Source: Aigarchaeota archaeon (GTDB lineage Archaea > Thermoproteota > Nitrososphaeria_A > Caldarchaeales > Calditenuaceae). From it: 64,000 nucleotides of DNA. Below the pieces are notes generated by a model. The model was not told the DNA's origin. It made no database searches and worked only from the letters and a program-made list of their open reading frames with translations. A program made the translations under genes and the position numbers. The stretch covers positions 597,646-661,645 of the forward strand of contig JANXDH010000004.1 of the NCBI GenBank assembly GCA_025059745.1, read 5' to 3'. Positions within the stretch are counted from its first letter, which is position 1. Each line of letters opens with the position of its first letter. Of this stretch, positions 1-9,342 are shown piece after piece.

Positions 1-606
1 AGGGAGCTCGATATAGAGGAGATAAAAAACAATAGGTACTCCAACGAGGTCAGGTGCCCGGATCCGCAGCTCGCGGAGCAGATGCGCGACTTAGTCATCA
101 AGACCAGGGGAAAGGGCGACTCACTGGGCGGTATAGTGGAGTGCATAGTCATCAACGTCCCCCTCGGTCTGGGTGAACCGGTGTTCTCTTCTCTCGACGG
201 CGATATAGCCAAGGCCGTATTCGCCATACCCGCTGTGAGAGGGGTCGAGTTCGGCGCCGGCTTCTCCGCTGCCACCATGCTTGGCTCTGAGCACAATGAC
301 CCATTGGGCTATATCGACGGTAAGATATTACCGGTGACAAACAAGGCGGGAGGTATAGTCGGTGGCCTCTCGACCGGTGCGAACATAGTCTTGAGGGTCG
401 CATTCAAACCCCCCGCATCGATAGCGAAACCGCAACGGACCCTCAACACCTCCACCATGAGAGAGGAGGACGTAGTGGTGACAGGGAGGCACGATCCAAC
501 CGTTGTACCCAGGGCCGTTCCCGTCGTCGAGTCAATAGTGGCGATAGTGTTAGCGGATCACGCCATAAGAGGAGGTTTTATACCCCCGGTCATAAAGGTG
601 AGGTGA
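1..606 (+). CDS. aroC: Chorismate synthase (5'-truncated by window edge)
   Basis: Frame 1 is open from base 1; protein contains RGKGDSLGG, GFSAATMLGSEHND and GGIVGGLSTGANIVLRVAFKPPASI, typical of chorismate synthase. Confidence 0.95.
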   Translation, partial: RELDIEEIKNNRYSNEVRCPDPQLAEQMRDLVIKTRGKGDSLGGIVECIVINVPLGLGEPVFSSLDGDIAKAVFAIPAVRGVEFGAGFSAATMLGSEHNDPLGYIDGKILPVTNKAGGIVGGLSTGANIVLRVAFKPPASIAKPQRTLNTSTMREEDVVVTGRHDPTVVPRAVPVVESIVAIVLADHAIRGGFIPPVIKVR

Positions 607-2048
607 TTAACGTGCGAGCTGACGAACAAGAACTGAGGATCCTACGCGAGGAGGTGGCTCAGATAACCGAGAAGATTATCGAGCTGCTAGCTCTCCGTAA
701 TGAGAGGTCGCGCGCTATCGGTCAGCTAAAGAGGCGTATGAACGTGGCGCTGTTAGATCTGAACGCAGAGAAGGACCTGAGGGAAAGAATCGCCCGGGTC
801 GCCCAGAGACACGGATTGGACCCTGAGTCGACCCAGAGGACGCTCACGTTTCTCTTTCAGGAGTCATTGAGACAGCAGTCCTCTATCGAGGATAGGGAGG
901 GGCCGAGGATAACACACATGGACATCTTCAGGAAGGCTAAGCAGCTCGAGAGTTCAGGTCAGAAGGTCATCCACTTAGAGGTCGGTGAGCCTGACTTCGG
1001 AGCACCCTTGGAGGTTCACAGGACCCTGTCCGAGGCCGCTATCTCGGGTTACGCGAAGTATGGCGAAGCTAAAGGACTCCCTGAGCTTCGAGAGAGGATA
1101 ATCGAGTACCTCGATGAGAGGTTCGGGGTGAGGCGCAGCCCCCAGGAGGTCTTGGTCGTGCCCGGCGGCAGGTTCGGTGTCTACGCCGCGGCAGCGGCCC
1201 TCTTATCGCCCGGCGACGAGCAGCTGGTCATAGACCCCTCTTGGCCGCTCTACAAGCAAGCGGCCCAGTTGCTCCACGCGCGCCCGATAGCGATCAAGAC
1301 GACCTTGGAGGACTCCTGGTTGCCGAGGGTAGAGGACGTGGAGAATAGCCTGTCCAGCGCAACGAGACTCCTCGTATTGAACTCGCCCAACAACCCCACC
1401 GGCGCGGTCATCGACAGGAGGCTCATGGAGGAGATAGTCGAGGTATGCAGGAAGAGGTCCATCTACGTCTTGAGCGACGAGGTGTACATGGACTACTGTT
1501 TCACAGAGCACTACTCCGTACTCGAGACAGGTTACGAGAAGTCCCTCATGTTGATGTCGTTCTCAAAGAGCTGGGGCATGACGGGTTACAGGGTCGGATT
1601 CCTCGTCGGTGAGAGGGCGATGATAGATAGGGCGGCCTCAGTGCAGGCGATGCTGATGACGTGCGTACCTGAGTTCATTCAGCGAGCGGCCTTCAAGGCT
1701 CTCGAAGATAACGAGACCCCTAAGGTCTATGGTCGAGTGATGAAGGAGCGCATATCAGAGATATGCAAGTGGCTCGATTCCATGCCGGTGAGTTACATGA
1801 GGCCCCGGGGAGGAATGTACGTCTTTCCCAAGATAGACGTGAAGGGCATCGATACGGCCGAGATCGCACTCAAGCTCTTAGAGAAGGACAGAGTAGCCAT
1901 AGCGCCTGGGACCGCGTTCGGTGACTACAAGGATCACCTACGCATATCCGCGGGCACGTCATCAGAGGAGATCGCAGAGGGTCTAAGGAGACTCAAGACG
2001 TATGTTGATAGTTACCGTAGACCCCCCTTAGGGGTAAAAGACTTTTAA
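603..2048 (+). CDS. Chorismate mutase (N-terminal, AroQ-type) fused to class I/II aminotransferase
   Basis: N-terminal ~90 aa resembles AroQ chorismate mutase (LREEVAQITEKIIELLALRNERSRAIGQLKR); the rest is a PLP aminotransferase (NSPNNPTGAV, SDEVY, SFSKSWGMTGYRVG). GTG start overlaps the aroC stop. Confidence 0.9.
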   Translation: MINVRADEQELRILREEVAQITEKIIELLALRNERSRAIGQLKRRMNVALLDLNAEKDLRERIARVAQRHGLDPESTQRTLTFLFQESLRQQSSIEDREGPRITHMDIFRKAKQLESSGQKVIHLEVGEPDFGAPLEVHRTLSEAAISGYAKYGEAKGLPELRERIIEYLDERFGVRRSPQEVLVVPGGRFGVYAAAAALLSPGDEQLVIDPSWPLYKQAAQLLHARPIAIKTTLEDSWLPRVEDVENSLSSATRLLVLNSPNNPTGAVIDRRLMEEIVEVCRKRSIYVLSDEVYMDYCFTEHYSVLETGYEKSLMLMSFSKSWGMTGYRVGFLVGERAMIDRAASVQAMLMTCVPEFIQRAAFKALEDNETPKVYGRVMKERISEICKWLDSMPVSYMRPRGGMYVFPKIDVKGIDTAEIALKLLEKDRVAIAPGTAFGDYKDHLRISAGTSSEEIAEGLRRLKTYVDSYRRPPLGVKDF

Positions 2049-2073
2049 ACCCTATGTTAATCGAGATTGGAGG

Positions 2074-2811
2074 ATGAAGAGGTTATCCCAGGACGCCCTC
2101 TCTCTAGCTAGGGACAGACTCCTCACCGAGATCGCCGGGGAGATAACCCTCTCGAGCTCACCGGGGCAGACCCTCAGGAAATGGAGGACTTTGTTCGACC
2201 TTAAGCAGCGGGATCTCGCGAGGAAGATGGGCATCTCCCCCTCCGTCCTCAGCGATTACGAGAAGGGCAAGAGGAAGACGCCGGGCACGATGTTCGTGAA
2301 GAGGTTCGTGGAGAGCCTCATAGAGCTGGACGAGGAACGGGGTGGTTACCACATCAACAGGTACACCACTACGTTCGGCAGGGTCCACTCCTCAATACTC
2401 GATATCCGAGAGTTCAGGGTCCCCATCACGATAGGTGAGCTCGCGTCGCTCATAGAGGCAGAGTTCATAGAGAATTCACACCTCTCGTCCAACGAGACCT
2501 ACGGGTACAGCATCATGGACAGTCACTCAGCGATAAAGTACATGGACTCAACGGACTTCATATACGTCTACGGAAACAACTCCATGAGGACGCTGATCTT
2601 CACCAACGTATCGACGGGGAGGTCCCCCATGGTCGCCGTGAAGATATTTCCCCTGAAGCCGAGCGCGGTAGTTCTAAGCGGCCCCCAGGACGTCAAGAGC
2701 ATAGACTGGTTGGCTAGAGAGCTCGCGGTCTTCATGAAGGTCCCCCTCCTTTTATCACACCTCAAATCGGTCGATGAGATGATATCTCGTCTGAGGAGAA
2801 TAGGTCAGTAA
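2074..2811 (+). CDS. Archaeal HTH (XRE/Cro-like) transcriptional regulator
   Basis: HTH segment LRKWRTLFDLKQRDLARKMGISPSVLSDYEKGKRKTPG. Confidence 0.8.
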   Translation: MKRLSQDALSLARDRLLTEIAGEITLSSSPGQTLRKWRTLFDLKQRDLARKMGISPSVLSDYEKGKRKTPGTMFVKRFVESLIELDEERGGYHINRYTTTFGRVHSSILDIREFRVPITIGELASLIEAEFIENSHLSSNETYGYSIMDSHSAIKYMDSTDFIYVYGNNSMRTLIFTNVSTGRSPMVAVKIFPLKPSAVVLSGPQDVKSIDWLARELAVFMKVPLLLSHLKSVDEMISRLRRIGQ

Positions 2812-3596
2812 TGCGGTCCGTCTTAATAGGTTGTTGTGGTTTTCCGGTACCTAAGCGCATCTACTTAGAGGATTTCAATTTAGTCGAGCTCCAGTACACC
2901 TTCTATAAGCTCCCCAGAACTTCGACCGTTAAAAAGTGGAGGGAGGAGGTCCCTAGGGACTTCACCTTCACCGTCAAGGCCTTTCAAGGGATAACGCATC
3001 CACCGAGCAGCCCGACGTGGAGACGCTCAAACGTTAAGCCCAATTCGAGGTACGGCAACCTTCAACCTACCGAGGAGGTCTTCAGAAGCTGGAGCTCGAC
3101 CTTAGAGATCTGTAGGATTTTGGATGCACCAATATGCGTTATCCAGACCCCCTACTCCTTCGAGGAGAACGAGAGGAACGTTAAAAATATCAAGGAATTC
3201 TTCAGGACTGTAGAACTTGACGACCTGAAGATTGCTTTTGAGTTCAGGGGGTGGTCCCGTGATACAGTCCGCGATCTCTGCAGCAGACTGAACCTGATAC
3301 ACGTGGTCGACCCCTTCGTCTCCACTCCATCTTGGACACTCAACGGTGAGATCGCCTACTTCAGATTACACGGCTCCCCTCCCGGCCCCCATCCATACGT
3401 ATACAGATATACCAATGCGGACCTCCTTAGACTACTGGATTTAGTGATCAACACCGAGGCCAGGATCGTTTACGTCCTCTTCAACAACGTCGGTATGTTC
3501 GAGGACGCCCGGAGGTTTAAAAAACTTCTCAGTCGAAGACTACGGACGACGAAGTCGCCCACAGGAGATCGAAGTAGTTCTTCGCTAGGTTCGTGA
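2811..3596 (+). CDS. DUF72 (YecE-like) family protein
   Basis: IGCCGFPVP...LVELQYTFYKLPRTSTVKKWREEVPRDFTFTVKAFQGITHP pattern; AYFRLHG near C-terminus. Confidence 0.8.
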   Translation: MRSVLIGCCGFPVPKRIYLEDFNLVELQYTFYKLPRTSTVKKWREEVPRDFTFTVKAFQGITHPPSSPTWRRSNVKPNSRYGNLQPTEEVFRSWSSTLEICRILDAPICVIQTPYSFEENERNVKNIKEFFRTVELDDLKIAFEFRGWSRDTVRDLCSRLNLIHVVDPFVSTPSWTLNGEIAYFRLHGSPPGPHPYVYRYTNADLLRLLDLVINTEARIVYVLFNNVGMFEDARRFKKLLSRRLRTTKSPTGDRSSSSLGS

Positions 3597-4305
3597 GCCC
3601 CGCGTGCGCGGAGTGTATAGCGAGACTCGGCCTCCTCTCGCCTTTCGTTAATATGATGAGGATGACCTCCGTGGTATCGCATATCACCCCGCCGCCGAAC
3701 GTCAGCTCCCTCTCCCTTATCTCTGCGACCAGTGACAGCCTCCTCAGGTTCTGTGAATCCCCGACGCTCCCTAGGAGGACTTGTACCGACCCTCCGCGCT
3801 CTCTCAACAGAGCCGCTATAGGATAAATGATGTCGATCAGCTCCTTGCTCACGTACGGTACTGCCAGTGAGAGCTGCCTCTTCGCGTTCGAGACCACCTC
3901 CCTAATGCTCTTTATCACCTCCTTCTCCCCCCTTATTATCCAAAGGTCGGGCTTCTCCCTATCCACCCTCGCCTCGTAGAGAGGCGTCAGCTCATCGATC
4001 AGCACCTTCGTGACGTCATCGATGCGTCCGAGCAGCCTGTTCTTCGAGGCTTCGATGGCTATTGCTGGGTGGGTCGGCTTGTATCTCGCAGGCCTCCCCC
4101 CTGCCTCTACCGCCCACCCCTTGTTGCAGAGCGACCTTATTATCCCGTATACCCTCGATTGAGGTACTCCTCCGACCTCGCTCAACTCCTTTGCAGTCGC
4201 CTCACCCCTGGTTAACAGGGCTAAGTAAGTGCGGGCCTCGTAATCCGTTAGATTCATCAACCGAAGGTCCCGCCTTAATCTATCATCCACCTCCATCGAG
4301 GTCAC
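3529..4305 (-). CDS. TrmB-family transcriptional regulator
   Basis: N-terminal winged helix (LTDYEARTYLALLTRGEATAKELSEVGGVPQSRVYGIIRSLCNKGWA) followed by a TrmB-like sensor domain. Confidence 0.85.
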   Translation of the reverse strand: MTSMEVDDRLRRDLRLMNLTDYEARTYLALLTRGEATAKELSEVGGVPQSRVYGIIRSLCNKGWAVEAGGRPARYKPTHPAIAIEASKNRLLGRIDDVTKVLIDELTPLYEARVDREKPDLWIIRGEKEVIKSIREVVSNAKRQLSLAVPYVSKELIDIIYPIAALLRERGGSVQVLLGSVGDSQNLRRLSLVAEIRERELTFGGGVICDTTEVILIILTKGERRPSLAIHSAHAGLTNLAKNYFDLLWATSSSVVFD

Positions 4306-4351
4306 TACTCTACTGAAGGTGTATATTACAATGTATCAAAACAGAGAGTGA

Positions 4352-5158
4352 CTATCTCATGCCGCACGCGCTCAAAACCTCTTGGAAGAGTATCTCGTTT
4401 GAACACGCTATAACGCCGTACTTCTCGGTACTACTCAACGATAGCCTCTCCACGCTCTCGCCCTCTATGTGAAACGGTAGACCGATCGACTCGATCATGT
4501 ACAGGACAGGGACGAAGTCCATTATGCGCAACTCCCTAGAGAGGGTGACGAACCCATCGCTCAATCCCCTCACTACATTCAAGAGCTCCAGAAGGGCGGA
4601 ACCCATCAACCTCACGTGCTTGACCCTGGGTAACAGAGCGAGATATCTCTGATCGTACGGTGGCCCCCTCACCACCGCCCTTGGATCGACCGTCATCAGG
4701 GCCTCTGAGAGTGAGGTAGGCCGCCTAACGTCTTCACCACTCGTCGATACTTTCCCCTCGACGGCCACAGTCATATCGCCCGAGATCATGTCTATGACCC
4801 CGCTCGCGAAGACGTCGTTATAGTGAGTGGATTTTGAGAGCGCGATCCCGGAGGAGAAGTAAGGGATACTCCTTGACATATTAGTGCTACCGTCTATGGG
4901 GTCTATCACGACAACTAACTCGCTACCCTTCCTTATCAAGCCGCTCTCCTCTGAGACGAACGTGACGCTGGACAGAGATCTCTCGAGGACTCTCATTATC
5001 GCTTCCTCACAGACCACGTCCGCTAAGTACGACAGATCACCGTAGGCTCCCTTTCCGACAGGCTTCGTAGAGATCCCCCTCCTCCTTAACTGATTGTAGG
5101 CTTGGTGAGCGGAGAGCAGGGCCTCGCGGATTACGTCCGATATGAAGTCCTCATCCAA
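4352..5158 (-). CDS. Inositol monophosphatase / fructose-1,6-bisphosphatase family protein
   Basis: VVVIDPIDGSTNMSRSIPYFSSGIAL (IMPase metal-binding motif) and upstream SEESG. Confidence 0.85.
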   Translation of the reverse strand: MDEDFISDVIREALLSAHQAYNQLRRRGISTKPVGKGAYGDLSYLADVVCEEAIMRVLERSLSSVTFVSEESGLIRKGSELVVVIDPIDGSTNMSRSIPYFSSGIALSKSTHYNDVFASGVIDMISGDMTVAVEGKVSTSGEDVRRPTSLSEALMTVDPRAVVRGPPYDQRYLALLPRVKHVRLMGSALLELLNVVRGLSDGFVTLSRELRIMDFVPVLYMIESIGLPFHIEGESVERLSLSSTEKYGVIACSNEILFQEVLSACGMR

Positions 5159-5501
5159 CCCTCGACACCCCTCGTCTCTTTAGTTTCTTCTCCAACATTC
5201 TCCTGATCTTCACTCCAAGAACTGGATACCTCCTAATCAACTCTGCCTCTACCAGCCTGGCCACCTCCTCGCTTATACTGAACCTCGGAGTGACGCTCTT
5301 GAGGTAATTCAGTAGAGCCGAGCTTAGCGGTGAGTAAAACGCTATCCTCGGTTGCCTCATTGCGTAATCAATGGAGAGGGCCAGAACTTTCAAATCACCC
5401 TCTTTCTTCTCCGCGCCCTCCCCTTTTACCGCCCCTCTACCCCTCTTAGATCTATCCTTCTTCGACTCTGCTCGTCTGTTGCGCCTTTCGTTCACAAACA
5501 A
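5151..5501 (-). CDS. Small basic protein of unknown function
   Basis: ORF of 116 aa overlapping the 5' end of the IMPase gene; Lys/Arg-rich low-complexity N-terminus. Confidence 0.5.
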   Translation of the reverse strand: MFVNERRNRRAESKKDRSKRGRGAVKGEGAEKKEGDLKVLALSIDYAMRQPRIAFYSPLSSALLNYLKSVTPRFSISEEVARLVEAELIRRYPVLGVKIRRMLEKKLKRRGVSRVG

Positions 5502-6032
5502 TGTGAAGTAAAGAGAGATTTATGTTTTATCTTTTACGTTTTACCAAAGACCGGTTAGATTGTTTTACCGTTCCACACCTCTTTTTCAATCGATTCGTAT
5601 GATTCCACGTGACTATTTTTAAAAAAACGGCTCATTTCGGTCACTTTGCCCCATATCACTCCCTTTAATTCAAGATAGTTTGTACGAAAATTCTCCTGTC
5701 AAATCCAAATAGGAGAAAACCTGAGCTAATTCATTTTAAGTATGGTTGTAAGAGGAGGTGTGTCCCGGTCAATAAGAAAATGGGAGATGTATTTTATGTA
5801 AAAGGTAAAACTTGTAAGGTTTATTGTATAACCCATATGACGCCCTGCAATTATCCCAGTCTTTTTATCTGACACGGATGGCTGTATGCATTAAAGTGGA
5901 GCCCGGTATTGGTAGTCATTAGTAAATGAGTACGTTTTGAGGGTACGTCACATCAGGGATCTGATAGGGTGGTTAGTTTAAATAGTTAAAGACTAATTAC
6001 ATATTTATATTACAATAATAGTAAGGAAATAC

Positions 6033-6992
6033 GTGCTACTAAATAAACGAGTAATATACGAGAATGCGTTAGGGCTCATAGGCAACACGCCCATGGTTAA
6101 GATCAACAGGTTGGTAGGTAAGGGGGATGCAACGATACTGGCGAAGTTAGAGAACTACAACGTCGGCGGCTCACTGAAGGACAGGATCGCCAAGTACATG
6201 ATTGAGGCTGCAGAGAGGGAGGGGCGGTTGAGAGAGGGGATGACGATCCTGGAGGCGACTTCAGGGAACACGGGCATAGGACTGGCGGTCGTGGCCGCGG
6301 TCAAAGGTTACAAGCTCAAGGTGGTCATGCCGGACAACGTGAGCGTTGAGAGGCGTAGGCTCCTACAGGCATTGGGTGCGGAGGTCATCCTGACGCCGGG
6401 CGAGAAGGGTACGGCTGGTGCCATAGAGCTGGTCAGGGAGATAGTGAGGAGGACTCCCGGAGAGTACTTCGTACCGGACCAGTTCAACAACATAAACAAC
6501 GTCAAGGCGCACTACGAGACGACGGGGAGGGAGATCCTCGAACAGACGGGAGGTAGGCTGGATGCGGTCGTCGTCGGCATAGGGACGAGCGGTACCGCCA
6601 TGGGAGTGGGAAGGAGGGTCAAGGAGTACAACCCCAACATCAGACTGATCGGAGTAGAGCCCGTACTCGGCCAGAGGATACAAGGATTGCGGAACATGAG
6701 GGAACCCTTCCCACCTTCTCTGTTCGATCCTATGCTCTTCGATGAGCGTTACTTCGTCACTGAGAGCGAGTCAATCAGGACCGCCAGAGATCTAGCTAGG
6801 CTCGAAGGTCTGGTCATGGGCATCAGCTCGGGTGCAGTTATGTCAGTCGCGGTGAGGAAGGCTAAGTCTCTGGGGAGCGGTAAGACTGTAGTGGTGATAC
6901 TCCCTGATGGTGGGGAGCGGTACCTCAGCACCGAACTGTTCGCTCAGGGCTATTCGCCAGAGGCTGTCATCATCTCTCAGGAGCACGGGTGA
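6033..6992 (+). CDS. Cysteine synthase family (O-acetyl/phosphoserine sulfhydrylase or CBS-like)
   Basis: IGNTPMVKINRL, KLENYNVGGSLKDRIAKYMI, EATSGNTGIGLA, GIGTSGTAMGVGR: PLP fold-type II cysteine synthase. Confidence 0.92.
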   Translation: MLLNKRVIYENALGLIGNTPMVKINRLVGKGDATILAKLENYNVGGSLKDRIAKYMIEAAEREGRLREGMTILEATSGNTGIGLAVVAAVKGYKLKVVMPDNVSVERRRLLQALGAEVILTPGEKGTAGAIELVREIVRRTPGEYFVPDQFNNINNVKAHYETTGREILEQTGGRLDAVVVGIGTSGTAMGVGRRVKEYNPNIRLIGVEPVLGQRIQGLRNMREPFPPSLFDPMLFDERYFVTESESIRTARDLARLEGLVMGISSGAVMSVAVRKAKSLGSGKTVVVILPDGGERYLSTELFAQGYSPEAVIISQEHG

Positions 6993-7004
6993 ACTCGCGC
7001 CCCT

Positions 7005-8039
7005 CTACTCCTCAGGTTCATCGGGCATTATAGGGTAATTTGGCGGCCACTTATTCGGGTTGATAGAGTCGAGGTTGGCGAGAGCTGCCTCTATCTCTTC
7101 CCTTCTCGGCTCTAACCATGGGGGCAAGACTAGTTTTGTCCCCAGCTGCTCCGGAGGTTCGTCAACCGCGTACCCCGGTCCCACCGTTGCGACTTCAAGA
7201 AGGTTTCCGTTCGGATCTCTAAAGTAGAGTGACTTGAACCAAAACCTGTCGACGACGCCCGAGTTGGGTAAGTAGACGGAGTTGAGCCGTCTCATGATGG
7301 ACCTCTGATCGACGTCATCATCGACTGCGAATGCCACGTGGTGTATCGATCCTTTCCCCACTAGACCATAATCGACATCGGGGGTAATGAGATAGTGAAG
7401 GTACGCATTACGTTCATCATCAGATGCTACCAGGTACTCCCTCCCACTAACGTCAGCGGCCCTCTCCCACCTCGATATCCCTAGGAACTTCTCGTAGAAC
7501 CGCGAGACGAGCTCTGCATCGATGCCCAGGACCTTGACGTGGTCGAAAGTCATTAGCTTCATCTCTTCTGTGATGTATCCGACCTCAATCCTGCTATCCA
7601 TAAGCTCCTTCACGTAGTCATAAGTCACGTCCTCTTTTGGCGCGACAATCTCTATGAGTGCACCATCAGGGTCCCGCACGTAGATCGAGAACCCGTAGAA
7701 CCTCTCGAACGGGCCGGACACGGGGACCCCTCTACTCCTCAACCACCAGAACCACGGCCTAAGTAGATCGACCGACTTAATGCGATATGCGACGTGATGC
7801 GGAGACCCCAGTCCTGGACGTCCAGAGGGTAGTTGGGGCCACTCGAAAAAGGTGATCGTGCTGCCGACGGTCGCCTCTGGGTTAGCGTAGAAGGCGTGCC
7901 TGTGGTACACGTCGTCCTGGTTAACTGAGAGCTTCACTCTCCTGAGGCCGAGGACATCCACGTAGAACGCTGAGTTAACCCGGTAGTTCCCAGTAACCAG
8001 GGTCACGTGATGAAGACCCTTGATTATATCACCCCTCAT
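7005..8039 (-). CDS. Glyoxalase/VOC ring-cleaving dioxygenase family protein (two VOC repeats)
   Basis: GLHHVTLVTGNYRVNSAFYVDVLGLRRVK and a second VOC unit (SIHHVAFAVDD...FRDPNGNLLEVAT). Confidence 0.85.
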   Translation of the reverse strand: MRGDIIKGLHHVTLVTGNYRVNSAFYVDVLGLRRVKLSVNQDDVYHRHAFYANPEATVGSTITFFEWPQLPSGRPGLGSPHHVAYRIKSVDLLRPWFWWLRSRGVPVSGPFERFYGFSIYVRDPDGALIEIVAPKEDVTYDYVKELMDSRIEVGYITEEMKLMTFDHVKVLGIDAELVSRFYEKFLGISRWERAADVSGREYLVASDDERNAYLHYLITPDVDYGLVGKGSIHHVAFAVDDDVDQRSIMRRLNSVYLPNSGVVDRFWFKSLYFRDPNGNLLEVATVGPGYAVDEPPEQLGTKLVLPPWLEPRREEIEAALANLDSINPNKWPPNYPIMPDEPEE

Positions 8040-8164
8040 ACTCTAACTAGAGGTACGCGTCGCCTCTATTGAGCTTAACGGGAACGGGTAATATCCAAGT
8101 TATGCTCTGGGAAGAGAACCTCGACGCACCTGAGACGCTCTTAATCCCCAGTCAGAAGACGATT

Positions 8165-8239
8165 CGGGCCCGGTGGGACTCGAACCCACGATCTGCGGCT
8201 TAGGAGGCCGCCGCCTTATCCATGCTAGGCCACGGGCCC
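8165..8239 (-). tRNA. tRNA-Arg (anticodon CCT)
   Basis: Reverse complement GGGCCCGTGGCCTAGC...GCGGC CTCCTAA GCCGC...GTGGGTTCGAGTCCCACCGGGCCCG folds as a cloverleaf; 7-bp acceptor stem GGGCCCG/CGGGCCC and anticodon CCT. Confidence 0.93.
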
Positions 8240-8386
8240 ATTCTCGTTGCATTTTGCAATATCTATATCCTCCTCTTGGGTCTGTTTTTTCGTGGTTATT
8301 CGCGCCCTAGGGAGTGGTCGGGTCACGCTAAATAGTTTATCTACCGAGCTTAAAAGATTTGTTGAGGTTAACCCGGTCTTCGCGGC

Positions 8387-8408
8387 TAGGAGGTAGTACT
8401 ACCTCCTA
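8387..8408. repeat. 22-bp perfect palindrome TAGGAGGTAGTACTACCTCCTA
   Basis: Read directly; every base pairs with its mirror position, and symmetry stops at the flanking c/c. Confidence 0.95.
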
Positions 8409-8417
8409 CTCGAATGT

Positions 8418-9336
8418 TTGGACTTTATACGTGGTGTGCTTGGTGTCTGGATCCGGGAGGAGCTTTTTAGGTGTGATTTGAGGAGGATTGTCGTTGCGGC
8501 GCAGATGTATGTTAACAGGCTTGTCGGAGAGGGGAGGACGCGGAGATCGATTCAGCTCAGGCTGTCTTATCTCCGGGGCTTTCTCGGATATTACGGGGTC
8601 TATCTGCCGCCTCGGGCGGTGAAGGTACCTCGGAAGGCCGGCAGAAGCAGGATTGACAGGATACCCTCCCTGGCGGAGCTTCAGCGAATCGTAACCTTAC
8701 GCAGGTCGCCCAGGATGCGGCTCGCTATTATAACGATGTGTTTGACTGGTATACGGTTTAACGAGGCCCTCAGCCTCCGCCGAGAGTGAATAGACTTCGA
8801 GAACAACGTGATACGGCTTCCGGGAGACGTGATGAAGACGGGCCTGCCGAGGGAGATATCTATTCCCCTCGGAGCTTCGGGCTGGCTTCTGAGCTATCTC
8901 AAAAACTATCCAAGGCAGACCGGCTACATATTTCATGTGGAGGGCGACTAGGAACGGCGCATACATAGTGAAAAGTTCAGGGACTACTACATTGACCTGC
9001 TTAAGCGATTGGGCCTTGACAATCAGACCCCAGACGGAGGAGCCTACGCCCTGCACCCCGCACACGTTCCGGATATGGTATCGCACAACGCTCGAGGCAG
9101 CCAGAGTAAACAGGCTCTTAATCGACGTGTGGATGGGTCACAACAGCGGGGTCGAGAAAACCTACTACCTGCCGACGCCCGAAATCATTAAGCAGGAGTT
9201 TGAGAAGGCGGACAAGGCCTTCCGAATCTTCGGACAGACCCACACACCTCCTGAGGCTGATAAGGCTAAGGCCCTCGAGGAGGCGGGAGGCGAAAAGAGT
9301 TTGAGTACGTTCTCCCGACTATACAATTACAAGTGA
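8418..9336 (+). pseudogene. Tyrosine recombinase / phage-type integrase, disrupted
   Basis: ORF 8418-8789 (N-terminal SAM-like domain plus LTGIRFNEALSLR), in-frame TGA at 8787 and TAG near 8949, with coding continuing (IDFENNVIRLPGDVMKTGLPREISIPL), then a frameshift into HTFRIWYRTTLEAARVNRLLIDVWMGHNSGVEKTYYLP (HxxR and GH...Y motifs). Confidence 0.88.
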
Positions 9337-9342
9337 TGTAAC

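Noticed and set aside
8787-8949. Stop-codon readthrough or alternative decoding (TGA/TAG) in the integrase
   Set aside because: A frameshift also disrupts the gene and the adjacent helicase is decayed; neighbouring intact genes use TGA and TAG as stops, so pseudogenisation is simpler.
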